Assembly: GCF_900167575.1 (NCBI RefSeq)
Contig: NZ_FUZP01000003.1
Location: 124,001 to 188,000, forward strand
Length of the DNA: 64,000 bases
Reading direction: 5' to 3'
DNA from: Okibacterium fritillariae
GTDB taxonomy: Bacteria; Actinomycetota; Actinomycetes; Actinomycetales; Microbacteriaceae
Shown here: piece after piece, positions 34,290 through 43,528 of the stretch
How positions within the stretch are numbered: position 1 is the stretch's first letter
Layout of the letters: every line of letters starts with the position of its first letter
Made by a program: the position numbers and the translations under genes
Notes under the pieces: model-generated
Told to the model about the DNA's origin: nothing
Databases searched by the model: none
Seen by the model: only the letters and a program-made list of their open reading frames with translations

Positions 34290-36878
34290 TTAGCCGCAGG
34301 CCTTCAGGGCGGCGACGTCGATCGAGAGCACGTTCGGACCGCCGAGGAGCGTCACCACGGTGGTGCCGAGCCGGTCGATGGCCTGCAGAACGCTGGGCAC
34401 CACGCATCCGGGGCCGGTCAGATAGACCGGTGATCCCTTCGTGCCCGCGAGCGCCGCGCCCACCAGGGCGTCGGGGAAGCCGACCCCCGAGGCGAGATAC
34501 ACGGTGGCGCTCGAGCCGAAGGCGTCGAGGTTGATGGCCTCGGCGGTGGCGTAACGGTCCGCACCCGAGAGGCGCTTCACGGCCGTGGGCCCGAAGCCCG
34601 CCTTCAAGCCGTTCTCGATACCGACGCTGACGGCGTTGGGGCCGCCCGCGATCTTCACCGTGGTCGTCTTGAGCGTCTTCAATGCCGCGAGCGTCGCGGG
34701 GTCGAGGGTCGTGTTCGTTCCGGGGACGAGCACGACGGGAGCCTGGGCCTTCGCGGCGGCCGCCGATGCCGTGAGGGCGTCCGGGAAGTCGTAACCCGTT
34801 GCCACGTAGGCCGTTGGCGCGTTGGTGCCGAAGGCGTCGGCGGCGATGGCCCGCGAGGTGCCGAAGCGGTCGTCGCCCGAGAGCCGGACGGTCGGCGCGA
34901 GCGCCTTCAGTTCGGCGAGCACGCTGTTGCTGACGGCGTTGACGCCACCCGCGATGACGATCTTCGCCGGTTTCAGCCGCTTGATCTCGGCCTTCACGGC
35001 GGCCGGCAGGGCTTCGGGCGCCGTGAGGAGCAACGGCGACGAGAAGTGGGCGGCGGCCGGGGCCGCGCTCAAAGCATCCGGGAACCCGTAGCCGTTGGCG
35101 ATGTAGAGGCGAGCGACACCGGGGGCGAACGTCTGGGCCACGGCGATCGCGGTGCCGAAGCGGTCGGCCCCGGCGAGACGATTCGTCGTCACGTTTCCGG
35201 CGAGCACGGCCGACGTCGCAGCCGACGTCGCGGTTGCGGTCGGCGGCGTCCAGTCGGGCGCCGAACCGGTGACCCGCACCGAGAGCTGCGCGCCCCGATC
35301 GGCGGCCGTCGCGGTGTAGGTCGCCGAGGTCGCGCCGGCGATATCGGTCGCGCCGCGCAGCCACTGATACGTGAACGTGGTCGATGCCGGCGTCCACGTG
35401 CCGGGGTTGGCCGTCAGCGTTTCACCGACCTTGGCCGTGCCCGTGATGGTGGGGGTTCCGGCCACGAGGGTTCCGGGCACGGCGGGCGCACCCACGGTGT
35501 CGTAGAGCGCGTAGTCGTCGGTCGTGATCTCACCGTTCTGGAACATGTTGAGACCGAAGCTCAGCCCGGTGGTGCCGGCGGGCAGGGCGGGCGTCGTCCA
35601 TTCGGCCTGCGTCCACGTGGCCGCGGCGGCGAAGTAGGCGCTCGACGTGTAGTACGACCAGAGGCCGGCCGTGTTGCGCAGATAGACGTTGATCTGGGTG
35701 GGCGCGGTCGAGGTGAACCAGGCACGCAACGAGTAGGTGTGCCCGGCCGTGACGGTGGGGGCACAGGCACCCTGGTCGAAGGTGGACAGCAGCTGACCGT
35801 CTCCGTCGGTATGACTCGTCACCACGAGCTTCTCGGCGACGACTCCGGTGCGTCCGGGGGTGACGGTGCTGAAGGTGCGCGTGTTGGTGCCGAAGCCGGC
35901 CGTCGACCAGCAGGACGGGATACCGGATGTCGCGACATCCTCGAGGCTCGGATTGATGATGCCGTTGACCCCGGCGCCCGGTGCGGGCGGGAGGGGCTGG
36001 CTGACGACCGGTTTCACCGCGCCGCCGACAGCGTCGCCGACCGTCTTGACGACGGTGTTCTCGGTGGCCGCACGGGGGGTCAGCCAGTCGGTGAACTGCT
36101 TCAGCAGCGCGGGCGAGATCGCGAGCGAGTCGCACGTGTTGTCGCAGACGTGATGGAACGTGAGCTGCACCCATCCGCCGCCGTTGTTCTCGGCGTTGAG
36201 CACGGCGTTCTGCAGATCGGTGAGGGTCCAGGACGAGTCGAACTGGTCGAGGGCGCGGGTGTAGAAGGGGTCGGCGGGCGGAAGCGCCTCGGAGAAGCCG
36301 CAACCGGCGCAGCCGAAGCGGGACTCGATGTCGCCCAGGCCGCGGGCGGAGTTGTAGCCGCAATCGGCGACGGCCTTCTCGGCGGCGGCGTCGACGGCCG
36401 CGAAGGGGTAGGCGAAGCTGCGCACGTTGGCGAAGCCCCAGTCGGCGAGGGTCGCTCGACTGTTGCAGGCCTCGCGCGTGGCCTCGGCCGCCGTGATGGT
36501 CGTGAAGTCGGGGTGGGTGACCGAGTGGCCGCCGATCTCGTGGCCGCTCGCGCCGATGCTCTGCAGCTGAGGCAAGGTCAGATATCCGGGGGCGCCGATG
36601 TAGCCCGTGATGGCGTAGAACGTGGCCTTGATGCCGGCGGCGTCGAGGATGGGAAGTGCCGCCATCTGGTCGGCGTTGGTGTCGTCGAAGGTGAGGCTGA
36701 CAACCGTTTGCGGGTCGGTAATCGCGGCGCGGACGGAGGAGGCGGCAGTGCCTGTCGTCGGTGCGGCTTGAGCGGCCTGCGCGGCCAGGGGCATGACCCC
36801 GAGCGCGAGGGCGGCCGCCAGTAGTGCGGCGAGAGGCCGGGCCCTGAGGGCGCGCGGCATCGCAAAACGTGGTCTCAT
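34290..36878 (-). CDS. Secreted polysaccharide deacetylase with Ig-like and cell-wall-binding repeats
   Basis: Modular extracellular enzyme (862 aa). Order: signal peptide (~1-38); NodB deacetylase domain (~58-260) with SLTFDDTNADQ and the metal motif HSVTH (~118-122) plus a late LTFHHVC; a carbohydrate-binding-like beta module (~315-465, from NPSLEDVATSG); an Ig-like domain (~475-555, NPGTWTPASTTFTYQWLRG); and three cell-wall-binding-2 repeats (~565-862), each with an RLxGxDRF/YGT start, an xGxxFPDAL block and a VxxxGGxN close. The usual TFDDG is here TFDDT. Start ATG 36878 with ribosome site AGGAGC. It probably deacetylates wall or environmental glycan. Monocistronic. Confidence 0.9.
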   Translation of the reverse strand: MRPRFAMPRALRARPLAALLAAALALGVMPLAAQAAQAAPTTGTAASSVRAAITDPQTVVSLTFDDTNADQMAALPILDAAGIKATFYAITGYIGAPGYLTLPQLQSIGASGHEIGGHSVTHPDFTTITAAEATREACNSRATLADWGFANVRSFAYPFAAVDAAAEKAVADCGYNSARGLGDIESRFGCAGCGFSEALPPADPFYTRALDQFDSSWTLTDLQNAVLNAENNGGGWVQLTFHHVCDNTCDSLAISPALLKQFTDWLTPRAATENTVVKTVGDAVGGAVKPVVSQPLPPAPGAGVNGIINPSLEDVATSGIPSCWSTAGFGTNTRTFSTVTPGRTGVVAEKLVVTSHTDGDGQLLSTFDQGACAPTVTAGHTYSLRAWFTSTAPTQINVYLRNTAGLWSYYTSSAYFAAAATWTQAEWTTPALPAGTTGLSFGLNMFQNGEITTDDYALYDTVGAPAVPGTLVAGTPTITGTAKVGETLTANPGTWTPASTTFTYQWLRGATDIAGATSATYTATAADRGAQLSVRVTGSAPDWTPPTATATSAATSAVLAGNVTTNRLAGADRFGTAIAVAQTFAPGVARLYIANGYGFPDALSAAPAAAHFSSPLLLTAPEALPAAVKAEIKRLKPAKIVIAGGVNAVSNSVLAELKALAPTVRLSGDDRFGTSRAIAADAFGTNAPTAYVATGYDFPDALTASAAAAKAQAPVVLVPGTNTTLDPATLAALKTLKTTTVKIAGGPNAVSVGIENGLKAGFGPTAVKRLSGADRYATAEAINLDAFGSSATVYLASGVGFPDALVGAALAGTKGSPVYLTGPGCVVPSVLQAIDRLGTTVVTLLGGPNVLSIDVAALKACG

Positions 36879-37059
36879 GGGAAGCTCCTGATTCGGGTGG
36901 CCGGGAGGTGAACGGCCGATGCCTCAGTCTTGAGGCGTGCTCAGGTGCGGGGCAATGATTCCGCGGACGCGTGCGGATTGCGGCCCGGTAACGTGCGGGT
37001 CTGCGCCTCTTGCGGAAACCCGCAATCGAGCGGCTACCCGGCCACCCGGATGGCCGCGC

Positions 37060-37737
37060 CTAGCCGCGCGGCAGGTAGCGGTGTTCGGGGCGCCCCGTGC
37101 TGCCGTAGTTGAGCTGCACGCGGATCGACCCGTCGGCCGCGAGCCCCGAGAGGTAGCGCTGCGCGGTCGCGCGCGAGACGCCCACGCGCTCGGCAACGTC
37201 GACGGCCGAGAGCTCGGCATCAGCGCGCTCGACGGCATCGAGCACGGCCTGTTCGGTGGCCGACCGCGAGCGCGAGCCCCCCGGGCTGTCCCCCGAGTGC
37301 ACGATGCGCAAGCCCCGTTCGATAGCCTCCTGGTCGAGGGTGCGGGCGGGGTCGGCGGGCACGACGTTGGCGAACCGCTGGAACGCCGCGATGCGGTCGG
37401 TCAGCGCGTCGGCCGCGAACGGTTTGATCAGGTAGCACAGCGCCCCGCGGCGCAGGGCCGTGCGCACGGTGTCGGCGTCGGAGGCGGCGCTCAACAGGAA
37501 AACATCCGCATCGATGTCCCGCAGCAGGTCGAGGCCGCTCTCGTCGGGCAGGTAGGCGTCGAGCAGCACGAGCCCCGGGCGGTGTTGCGCGATGGCCCGG
37601 CGAGCGGCGGCCGCCGTGCCCACGGGTTCGAGCACGCGCACACCGGGCACGCGCGCGGCATACTCGGCATGCAGGCGGGCCACGCGGAAGTCGTCGTCGA
37701 CGACCAGGACGACGAGATCGTCGGATGCTGCGCTCAC
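37060..37737 (-). CDS. CitB/DcuR-type response regulator
   Basis: 225-aa two-component regulator. The receiver domain opens VVLVVDDDFRVARLHAEYA, the phospho-acceptor Asp is in LVLLDAYLPDESGLDLL, and the conserved Lys is in CYLIKPFAADALTDRI. A C-terminal HTH (VDVAERVGVSRATAQRYLSG) is of the CitB type. The ATG overlaps the stop of the sensor kinase gene. It is predicted to activate the divergent citrate transporter gene. Confidence 0.92.
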   Translation of the reverse strand: MSAASDDLVVLVVDDDFRVARLHAEYAARVPGVRVLEPVGTAAAARRAIAQHRPGLVLLDAYLPDESGLDLLRDIDADVFLLSAASDADTVRTALRRGALCYLIKPFAADALTDRIAAFQRFANVVPADPARTLDQEAIERGLRIVHSGDSPGGSRSRSATEQAVLDAVERADAELSAVDVAERVGVSRATAQRYLSGLAADGSIRVQLNYGSTGRPEHRYLPRG

Positions 37738-39491
37738 GGTGTTCCTTCGTTCGGGATGTCGGGGCGGGCGGGTCGGTCGGGGCGGTCGGGCTCGACGGGC
37801 TCGACGGCGCCGGGCAGGCGCACGCAGAACACCGCTCCGTGTTCGTCGGGCACGCCGCGCGAGGCCAACCAGAGGTCGCCGCCGCTGCGCCGCGCGATGT
37901 CGCGGGAGAGTGGGAGCCCGAAGCCGAGTCCGTGCACGGCATCCGGATCGGGTTCTGCGCGACCGCCGTCCTCCTCCCGGGCATCCACCCCGTTCCCGGA
38001 GTCCATGACGGACAGGTAGAGGTCGGCCCCGTCATCCAGCACCTCGACCTCCACCCACGCCGGCGAGACCTGCCCCGCCACGGCCGCCGCGACGGCGTTG
38101 TCGATGAGGTTGCCCAGCACGGTCGTCACGTCTTCGGCGGCGACCACGCGACCCGTCACGAGCGTCTCGGCGCCGATCGTGAGCAGCACCCCCTTTTCGG
38201 AGGCCTCGATGCCTTTCGCCCCGAGGAACGCCTGCAGATAGGGCTCGGTCAGGCGGTCGGCGTGCTCGACGGGGTATTTGAGGGGGCCGTGGTTCAGCAC
38301 ATCCGCCAGATAGCGTTCGGCCTGGTCGTGCTCCCCCGTGGCGATGAGGCCCGAGATGGCGTGCAGGCGGTTGGCGAACTCGTGGCGCTGCACACGCAGC
38401 GCGGTCGTCATGGCGTTCACGGCGTCGAGTTTGCGGCTGAGCGCCTCCACGTCGGTGCGGTCGCGCACGATCACGACGCGGCCGAGGTGGGCGCCGTCGC
38501 GCGACACGGTCCGCACGTCGATGAAGACGACGCGGCCGTTCAGCAGGAGTTGTTGTTCGGCGCCGTCACCCCGCACGAGCGCGCGGAAGTCGGCGGGCAG
38601 GTCCAGGTCGTCGAGCGTGTGGCCCACGGCATCCGTGACCCCGAGCACCCGGGCCGCCTGGTCGTTGCACACCGTGATGCGGTCGTCGGGGCCGAGGCCG
38701 ATCACGCCTTCGCCCACGCCCGAGAGCACGGCCTCCTGGTCTTGCACGAGCGCGCGCAGCTCTTCGGGTTGCAGGCCGAGCGTCAGCCGCCGCAACCGTC
38801 GCCGAATCAGAATGGATGCCGCCACCCCGACACCCAGGGCCGCCAACGCTCCGATCACGACGGGTGCGATTTCGTCGCCCAGCGTGTCGAACACCGTGGA
38901 GGCCGCGAAGCCCACGCTGATCTCGCCCACCACGTCGTCGGTCGACCCGGGTGCCGCTCCCGGCGCCAGCACGGGCACCTTCGCGCGCGCCGAGTCGCCG
39001 AGTGTGCCGCGTTCCCAGGAGACATCCTCGCGTCCGGCGAGCGCGACGTCGGGGCTCGTGCTCACGGTCTCGCCGAGTTCGTCGGGGTTCGGATGCGCAA
39101 GCCTGATGCCCTGATCGTCGGTGATGACGACGAACAACGCGCCGGTTCTGACGCGCACGTTCTCGGCCACGGTCTCGAGCGGTCCGTCCGCGAGCTCGGT
39201 GGCCGACGGTGTGCCCGGATCGGCCGACCACTCGGCCACGTCGGCGCGCACATCCGGGTCTTCGGCCACGCTGCGGGCGATGGCCAGCGCGGTCGCCTCG
39301 GCCTCGCGCACCAGTTGCCCCGTGCCCACCCACACGAAAACGCCGGCCGAGATGGCCACGGTGGCGAGCACGACGGCCACCTGCAGGATGAACACCTGCG
39401 TGACGAAGCGCAGCGGCGCTCGCGGCGGTGTTCGCGGCGTTCGCGGCGTTCGCGGTGCGCGGGTGGCGCGCGTTGCGGGTGTGCCCGGCAT
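37734..39491 (-). CDS. CitA/DcuS-type sensor histidine kinase
   Basis: 585-aa membrane sensor for di- or tricarboxylates. Two transmembrane helices flank an extracellular sensor domain (about 65-195, containing GALFVVITDDQGIRLAHPNP). A PAS domain follows (QDQEAVLSGVGEGVIGL), then the phospho-acceptor His in RVQRHEFANRLHAISG (~370) and the ATP-binding end (DNAVAAAVAG, GLGFGLPLSRDIARRSGG). The N-terminus is a Thr/Arg/Pro repeat (RTPRTPRTPP) from a short DNA repeat. Start ATG 39491 with ribosome site GGAGG. It is paired with the response regulator and divergent from citMHS. Confidence 0.93.
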   Translation of the reverse strand: MPGTPATRATRAPRTPRTPRTPPRAPLRFVTQVFILQVAVVLATVAISAGVFVWVGTGQLVREAEATALAIARSVAEDPDVRADVAEWSADPGTPSATELADGPLETVAENVRVRTGALFVVITDDQGIRLAHPNPDELGETVSTSPDVALAGREDVSWERGTLGDSARAKVPVLAPGAAPGSTDDVVGEISVGFAASTVFDTLGDEIAPVVIGALAALGVGVAASILIRRRLRRLTLGLQPEELRALVQDQEAVLSGVGEGVIGLGPDDRITVCNDQAARVLGVTDAVGHTLDDLDLPADFRALVRGDGAEQQLLLNGRVVFIDVRTVSRDGAHLGRVVIVRDRTDVEALSRKLDAVNAMTTALRVQRHEFANRLHAISGLIATGEHDQAERYLADVLNHGPLKYPVEHADRLTEPYLQAFLGAKGIEASEKGVLLTIGAETLVTGRVVAAEDVTTVLGNLIDNAVAAAVAGQVSPAWVEVEVLDDGADLYLSVMDSGNGVDAREEDGGRAEPDPDAVHGLGFGLPLSRDIARRSGGDLWLASRGVPDEHGAVFCVRLPGAVEPVEPDRPDRPARPDIPNEGTP

Positions 39492-39563
39492 GCGACCTCC
39501 TTCGCCTCGTCGCCCTTCAGGGTACCCAGATGGGCGCGCGCCGACCCCCTGAGCACAATGCGC

Positions 39564-39575
39564 AAAACCGGTTTT
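39564..39575. promoter_or_regulatory. Palindrome in the kinase/citrate-transporter intergenic region
   Basis: AAAACCGGTTTT is a perfect 12-base, AT-flanked palindrome in a very GC-rich context, about 110 bases upstream of the transporter start. It is a candidate binding site for the CitB-type response regulator. Confidence 0.4.
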
Positions 39576-39682
39576 ATGCGTGCTTTCTCCTAAACGCGGC
39601 AAAGCAAGACAGCGGATGCCGCGTCTGCGAGCCTCTGGGGGCGGCGCACCATTCCGCAGACAAAACAGACAAAGGAGTCAGT

Positions 39683-41215
39683 GTGTCTCTCGTCATTCTC
39701 GGTTTCGCCATGATCGTCACCTTCATGGTGCTCATCATGACCAAGAAGCTCACGCCCGTCGTGGCCCTCATCCTCGTCCCCACCATCTTCGGCCTCTTCG
39801 CCGGAGCGGGCCTCGGGCTCGGCGACATGGTCATGGAATCCGTCGGCAAACTCGCGCCCACGGCCGCCCTGCTCATGTTCGCCATCATCTACTTCGGCAT
39901 CATGATCGACGTCGGGCTGTTCGACCCGCTCGTGCGCTTCATCCTCAAGGTGGCCGGCAACGACCCGGCCAAGATCGTCGTCGGCACGGCCCTGCTGGCG
40001 GGCGCGGTCTCGCTCGACGGCGACGGCTCGACCACGTTCATCGTCACGACGGCGGCCCTGCTGCCCATCTACCTGCGGCTCGGCATGAGCCCCGTCGTGC
40101 TCACATGTGTGGCGGGCCTGGCCAATGGCACGCTCAACATCGTGCCCTGGGGCGGTCCGACGGTTCGCGCCGCCGCGGCCCTCAAGGTCGACGCGAGCGC
40201 CATCTTCGTCCCCATGATCCCGTCGCTCATCGCGGGTCTCGTCATCGTCTTCCTCTTCGCCTGGATGCTGGGGCTCGCCGAGCGCAAGCGCCTCGGCCGT
40301 TTCGACGCCGACGGCAGCCCCCTGGGCACCGACGGCACGCTCGCGGGCACCACGTTCGGCCGCGCCCGCGGCACCACCGACACGGATGACGCGACCCCGG
40401 GTTCCGGTTCCGGTTCCGGTCTCGCCGGCTCTCGCGGCCGCTTCGGCTCCGCCGGCACCGGTTCGAGCTCGGGCACCGCCTCCTCCACACCGGCTGGTTC
40501 CCCCGCCACCGTCGACGCCTCGGGTGTCGCGGTCATCACGCAGCCCATCGCGACCGCCATGTCGGACACCATGCTCGACTCCGACCGCCCCACCCTGCGT
40601 CCCAAGCTCATCTGGTTCAACCTCGCGCTCACGCTCGCGGTCATGACGCTCCTGGTGCTCGACCTGGTGCCGCTGTTCTACGTCTTCATGATCGGTTCGG
40701 CCATCGCGCTCCTCGTGAACTTCCCCAAGATGAAGAGCCAGGCGTCGGAGATCGTGGCGCACGCTCCGAGCGTCGTCGGCGTCGTGTCGATGGTTCTGGC
40801 CGCCGGTGTGCTGATCGGCGTGCTCGACGGCACGGGCATGGTCGACGCGATGGCGAACTGGTTGGTCGAGGTCATCCCGGCGTCGATGGGACCGTTCCTG
40901 GCCGTCATCACGGGCCTGCTCAGCATCCCGATGACGTTCTTCATGTCGAACGACGCGTTCTACTTCGGCATCCTGCCGGTGCTGTCGCAGAGCGCCGCGA
41001 ACTTCGGCATCGACCCGGTCGAGATGGCTCGCGCGTCGATCACGGGGCAGCCCGTGCACCTGCAGTCTCCGCTGGTTCCCGCCATCCTGCTGCTCGTCTC
41101 GCTCGCCAACGTCAACCTCGGCGACCACCACAAGAAGGTGCTCTGGCGGGCCGCGATCGTCTCGGTCGTCATGCTCGTCGTCGGCGTCCTCGTCGGCTCG
41201 ATCCCCTGGGGTTGA
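39683..41215 (+). CDS. CitMHS-family citrate:metal transporter
   Basis: Integral membrane symporter (510 aa) that imports citrate complexed with Mg2+ or Ca2+. About twelve helices. Family blocks are IYFGIMIDVGLFDPLVRFIL, VSLDGDGSTTFIVTTAAL, LNIVPWGGPTVRAAAAL and FFMSNDAFYFGILPVL. A long Gly/Ser/Thr-rich cytoplasmic loop (about 215-295) separates the halves. The GTG start 39683 has an AAAGGAG site. It is next to the CitA/CitB-type two-component system that probably switches it on with external citrate. Confidence 0.93.
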   Translation: MSLVILGFAMIVTFMVLIMTKKLTPVVALILVPTIFGLFAGAGLGLGDMVMESVGKLAPTAALLMFAIIYFGIMIDVGLFDPLVRFILKVAGNDPAKIVVGTALLAGAVSLDGDGSTTFIVTTAALLPIYLRLGMSPVVLTCVAGLANGTLNIVPWGGPTVRAAAALKVDASAIFVPMIPSLIAGLVIVFLFAWMLGLAERKRLGRFDADGSPLGTDGTLAGTTFGRARGTTDTDDATPGSGSGSGLAGSRGRFGSAGTGSSSGTASSTPAGSPATVDASGVAVITQPIATAMSDTMLDSDRPTLRPKLIWFNLALTLAVMTLLVLDLVPLFYVFMIGSAIALLVNFPKMKSQASEIVAHAPSVVGVVSMVLAAGVLIGVLDGTGMVDAMANWLVEVIPASMGPFLAVITGLLSIPMTFFMSNDAFYFGILPVLSQSAANFGIDPVEMARASITGQPVHLQSPLVPAILLLVSLANVNLGDHHKKVLWRAAIVSVVMLVVGVLVGSIPWG

Positions 41216-41252
41216 GTCGCGTGCTCGGGCCTCGGCCGGCGCGGGGATGCGG

Positions 41253-41771
41253 TCAGCGCAGGCGCTTGCGCATCTCGAGTTCGCGCGTGCTGGGGTCGAG
41301 CACGTAGGGCACGGTGACGCCCGTCGCGTGAAAACCTCGTCGCTCGTAGGCGGCGATGGCGCGCGGGTTGCTCTCGTGCACGTGCAGCATCAGCTCGTCG
41401 CCTTCGCCCCGCGCCCACTCCTCGACGCCCGCGAGCAGCAGGTCGGTGACGTGCGAGTTCTTGCCGCGGTAAGCGGGTGACACGTACACGCCGACGAGTA
41501 GCGGTTTCGACCCGACGGCGTCGTCCACGTAGCCGCCCATGATGCCGGCCCAGGCTCCGGTGTCGAGGTCTATGGCGACGAGGGCCGTGCTGTGCGGGTT
41601 GGTTCCGCGGCGGCCGCGCTCGCGCCATCCGGCCTCGGTGACGCACTGCGCGGCCTCGAGGGTCTCGCCGAACGCGATGGGGGTGTCGGCGAGCATCTCG
41701 AGCCGCAGCGCACGCACCTGCTGCCAGTCGTCGGCCGTAGTTGCGCGCACCTCGATACGTTTCTTCGCCAT
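41253..41771 (-). CDS. GNAT-family N-acetyltransferase
   Basis: 172-aa acetyl-CoA-dependent acetyltransferase. It begins RIEVRATTADDWQQVRALRL, the acetyl-CoA loop is in VYVSPAYRGKNSHVTDLLL, and the final motif NPRAIAAYERRGFHATG is classic for GNAT. ATG 41771 is chosen; a GTG six bases upstream is possible. Substrate unknown. It is convergent with citMHS and on the same strand as the MFS gene. Confidence 0.9.
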   Translation of the reverse strand: MAKKRIEVRATTADDWQQVRALRLEMLADTPIAFGETLEAAQCVTEAGWRERGRRGTNPHSTALVAIDLDTGAWAGIMGGYVDDAVGSKPLLVGVYVSPAYRGKNSHVTDLLLAGVEEWARGEGDELMLHVHESNPRAIAAYERRGFHATGVTVPYVLDPSTRELEMRKRLR

Positions 41772-41884
41772 CGTCACACCCTAACCGGATGCCGTGGCCA
41801 CGCCGATCCGGACCGCGCCCCCCTGCGTCCTCCGCGGTGGGGCAGCTTCGCGGGGCGCGGCCAGCACCGCGGCCGGCGTTCCCG

Positions 41885-43417
41885 CTACGGCCGCGTCGCC
41901 TGGGCTTCCTGCTCCGTCGCTGCGGCATCATCCGGCGCAGCCTGGGCCCGGGGACCCCACTGCGGCGGTTTCGGCTTTGCGAAGAACACGACGATGACGG
42001 CCCCGATGAGCGCGACAGCGGCGGGCAGCAGCAGGGCCTGAGCCATGGCCGCGGTGAACCCGGCGTGCAACGCCTCGGGCAGTTCGCCGCCGGTCGTGGG
42101 CATTTCGCCGCCGGGTGCGGCACCGGATGCTCCGCCACCCAGTTCGGCGCTGATGCGAGCCTGCATGAGCGCCGCGATCGACGCGCTTCCGAGCACGGCG
42201 CCGATCTGCCGGGTGGTGTTGTAGACGCCCGATCCGGCGCCGGCGAGCTGCGGCGGCAGGTTGCGCGTGGCGGTCGTCGACAGCGGACCCCAGATGCCGG
42301 CGTTGGCGAGGCCGAGGACGGCACTCGGCAGCAGGAACATCCAAATGGGGCGGTCGGGCGTGAGCAGCAGCGAGTACCAGACGAGCGCGAGGGCCAGCAG
42401 CAGCATGCCGGTGACGGCGATGTAGCGGGGGTTGTAGCGATCGATGAGTTTGCCGGCGACGGGCGCGAGCACGCCCGAGATGACGGCCATGGGCACCATC
42501 ATGAGCGCCGATTGGGTGGGCGTCAGGCCGAGCACGGTCTGGTAGAAGAAGATGAGCGGCAGGCTCATGCTCGTGATGGTGAAGCCGACCGTGGTGATGG
42601 CGCCGTTGGCGAGCGAGAAGTTGCGGTCGCGGAAGAGTTTCAGCGGCAGGAGCGGTTCGCCGCGGTTGTAGCGCTGCCAGACGACGAAGCCGATGAGCAC
42701 GACGATGCCGGCGACGATGAGACCCCAGACGGTGATGGGCCCGGCGATGGTGCCCCAGTCGTAGGCCTCACCTTCCTGGATGCCGAACACGAGCAGGAAG
42801 AGGCCGACGGCCGAGAGCACGACGCCCAGGATGTCGAATTTGTGCGGGTGCTTTTCGAGCGAGGGCACGAGGCGGGCGGCGAGCACGAAGGCGACGATGC
42901 CGATGGGCACGTTGACGAAGAAGATCCATTCCCAGCCGAACCCGTCGACGAGCACGCCGCCGAGGATGGGGCCGACGAGCGTGGCGACGCCGGCGGTGGC
43001 TCCCCAGAGTCCCATGGCCGCGCCGCGGCGGTCGGGCGGGAAGATGCGGGTGATGACGGCCATGGTCTGCGGGGTCATGAGCGATGCGCCGAGTCCCTGG
43101 AACACGCGGGCCACGATGAGCATCTCGATGCTGCCGGCGAATCCGCACCAGGCCGAGGCGAGCGTGAAGATCACGAGCCCGCCGAGGTAGAGGTTCTTCG
43201 GCCCGAACCGGTCGCCGAGCCGCCCGGTGATGAGCAGCGGCACGGCGTAGGCGAGCAGGTAGGCGCTGGTCACCCAGAGCACGGCGTTCAGGTCGGCGCC
43301 GAGCCCGCGCATGATGGCGGGGTTGGCGACCGAGACGATGGTGGTGTCGATCAGGATCATGAAGAATCCGATGACGAGTGACCAGAGTGCCGGCCACGGT
43401 TTTGCGATGGTTTCCAC
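41885..43417 (-). CDS. MFS drug exporter, DHA2 (EmrB/QacA) family
   Basis: Proton-driven multidrug exporter (510 aa) with 14 predicted helices. DHA2 signatures are FFMILIDTTIVSVANPAI, the motif-A GRLGDRFGPK, and WVTSAYLLAYAVPLLITG. The GTG at 43417 is the start. It lies 111 bases downstream of the PadR regulator gene on the same strand, so regulator and exporter are probably one transcript induced by the exported compound. Confidence 0.93.
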   Translation of the reverse strand: METIAKPWPALWSLVIGFFMILIDTTIVSVANPAIMRGLGADLNAVLWVTSAYLLAYAVPLLITGRLGDRFGPKNLYLGGLVIFTLASAWCGFAGSIEMLIVARVFQGLGASLMTPQTMAVITRIFPPDRRGAAMGLWGATAGVATLVGPILGGVLVDGFGWEWIFFVNVPIGIVAFVLAARLVPSLEKHPHKFDILGVVLSAVGLFLLVFGIQEGEAYDWGTIAGPITVWGLIVAGIVVLIGFVVWQRYNRGEPLLPLKLFRDRNFSLANGAITTVGFTITSMSLPLIFFYQTVLGLTPTQSALMMVPMAVISGVLAPVAGKLIDRYNPRYIAVTGMLLLALALVWYSLLLTPDRPIWMFLLPSAVLGLANAGIWGPLSTTATRNLPPQLAGAGSGVYNTTRQIGAVLGSASIAALMQARISAELGGGASGAAPGGEMPTTGGELPEALHAGFTAAMAQALLLPAAVALIGAVIVVFFAKPKPPQWGPRAQAAPDDAAATEQEAQATRP

Positions 43418-43528
43418 GGTGTCCTAAAGATGCGAGGGCTCAGCGTCAGGCTGGGCCGGGTGAGGGGTGGGGATGCTTGTAGGGAGAGTTCGATGGGATG
43501 TTCTCGGTGCCGCCGCCCCCGTGGCACG

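Noticed and set aside
33169-35397. A 742-codon minus-strand frame spanning the aldo/keto reductase and deacetylase genes
   Set aside because: It crosses two real genes on different strands and has shadow composition.
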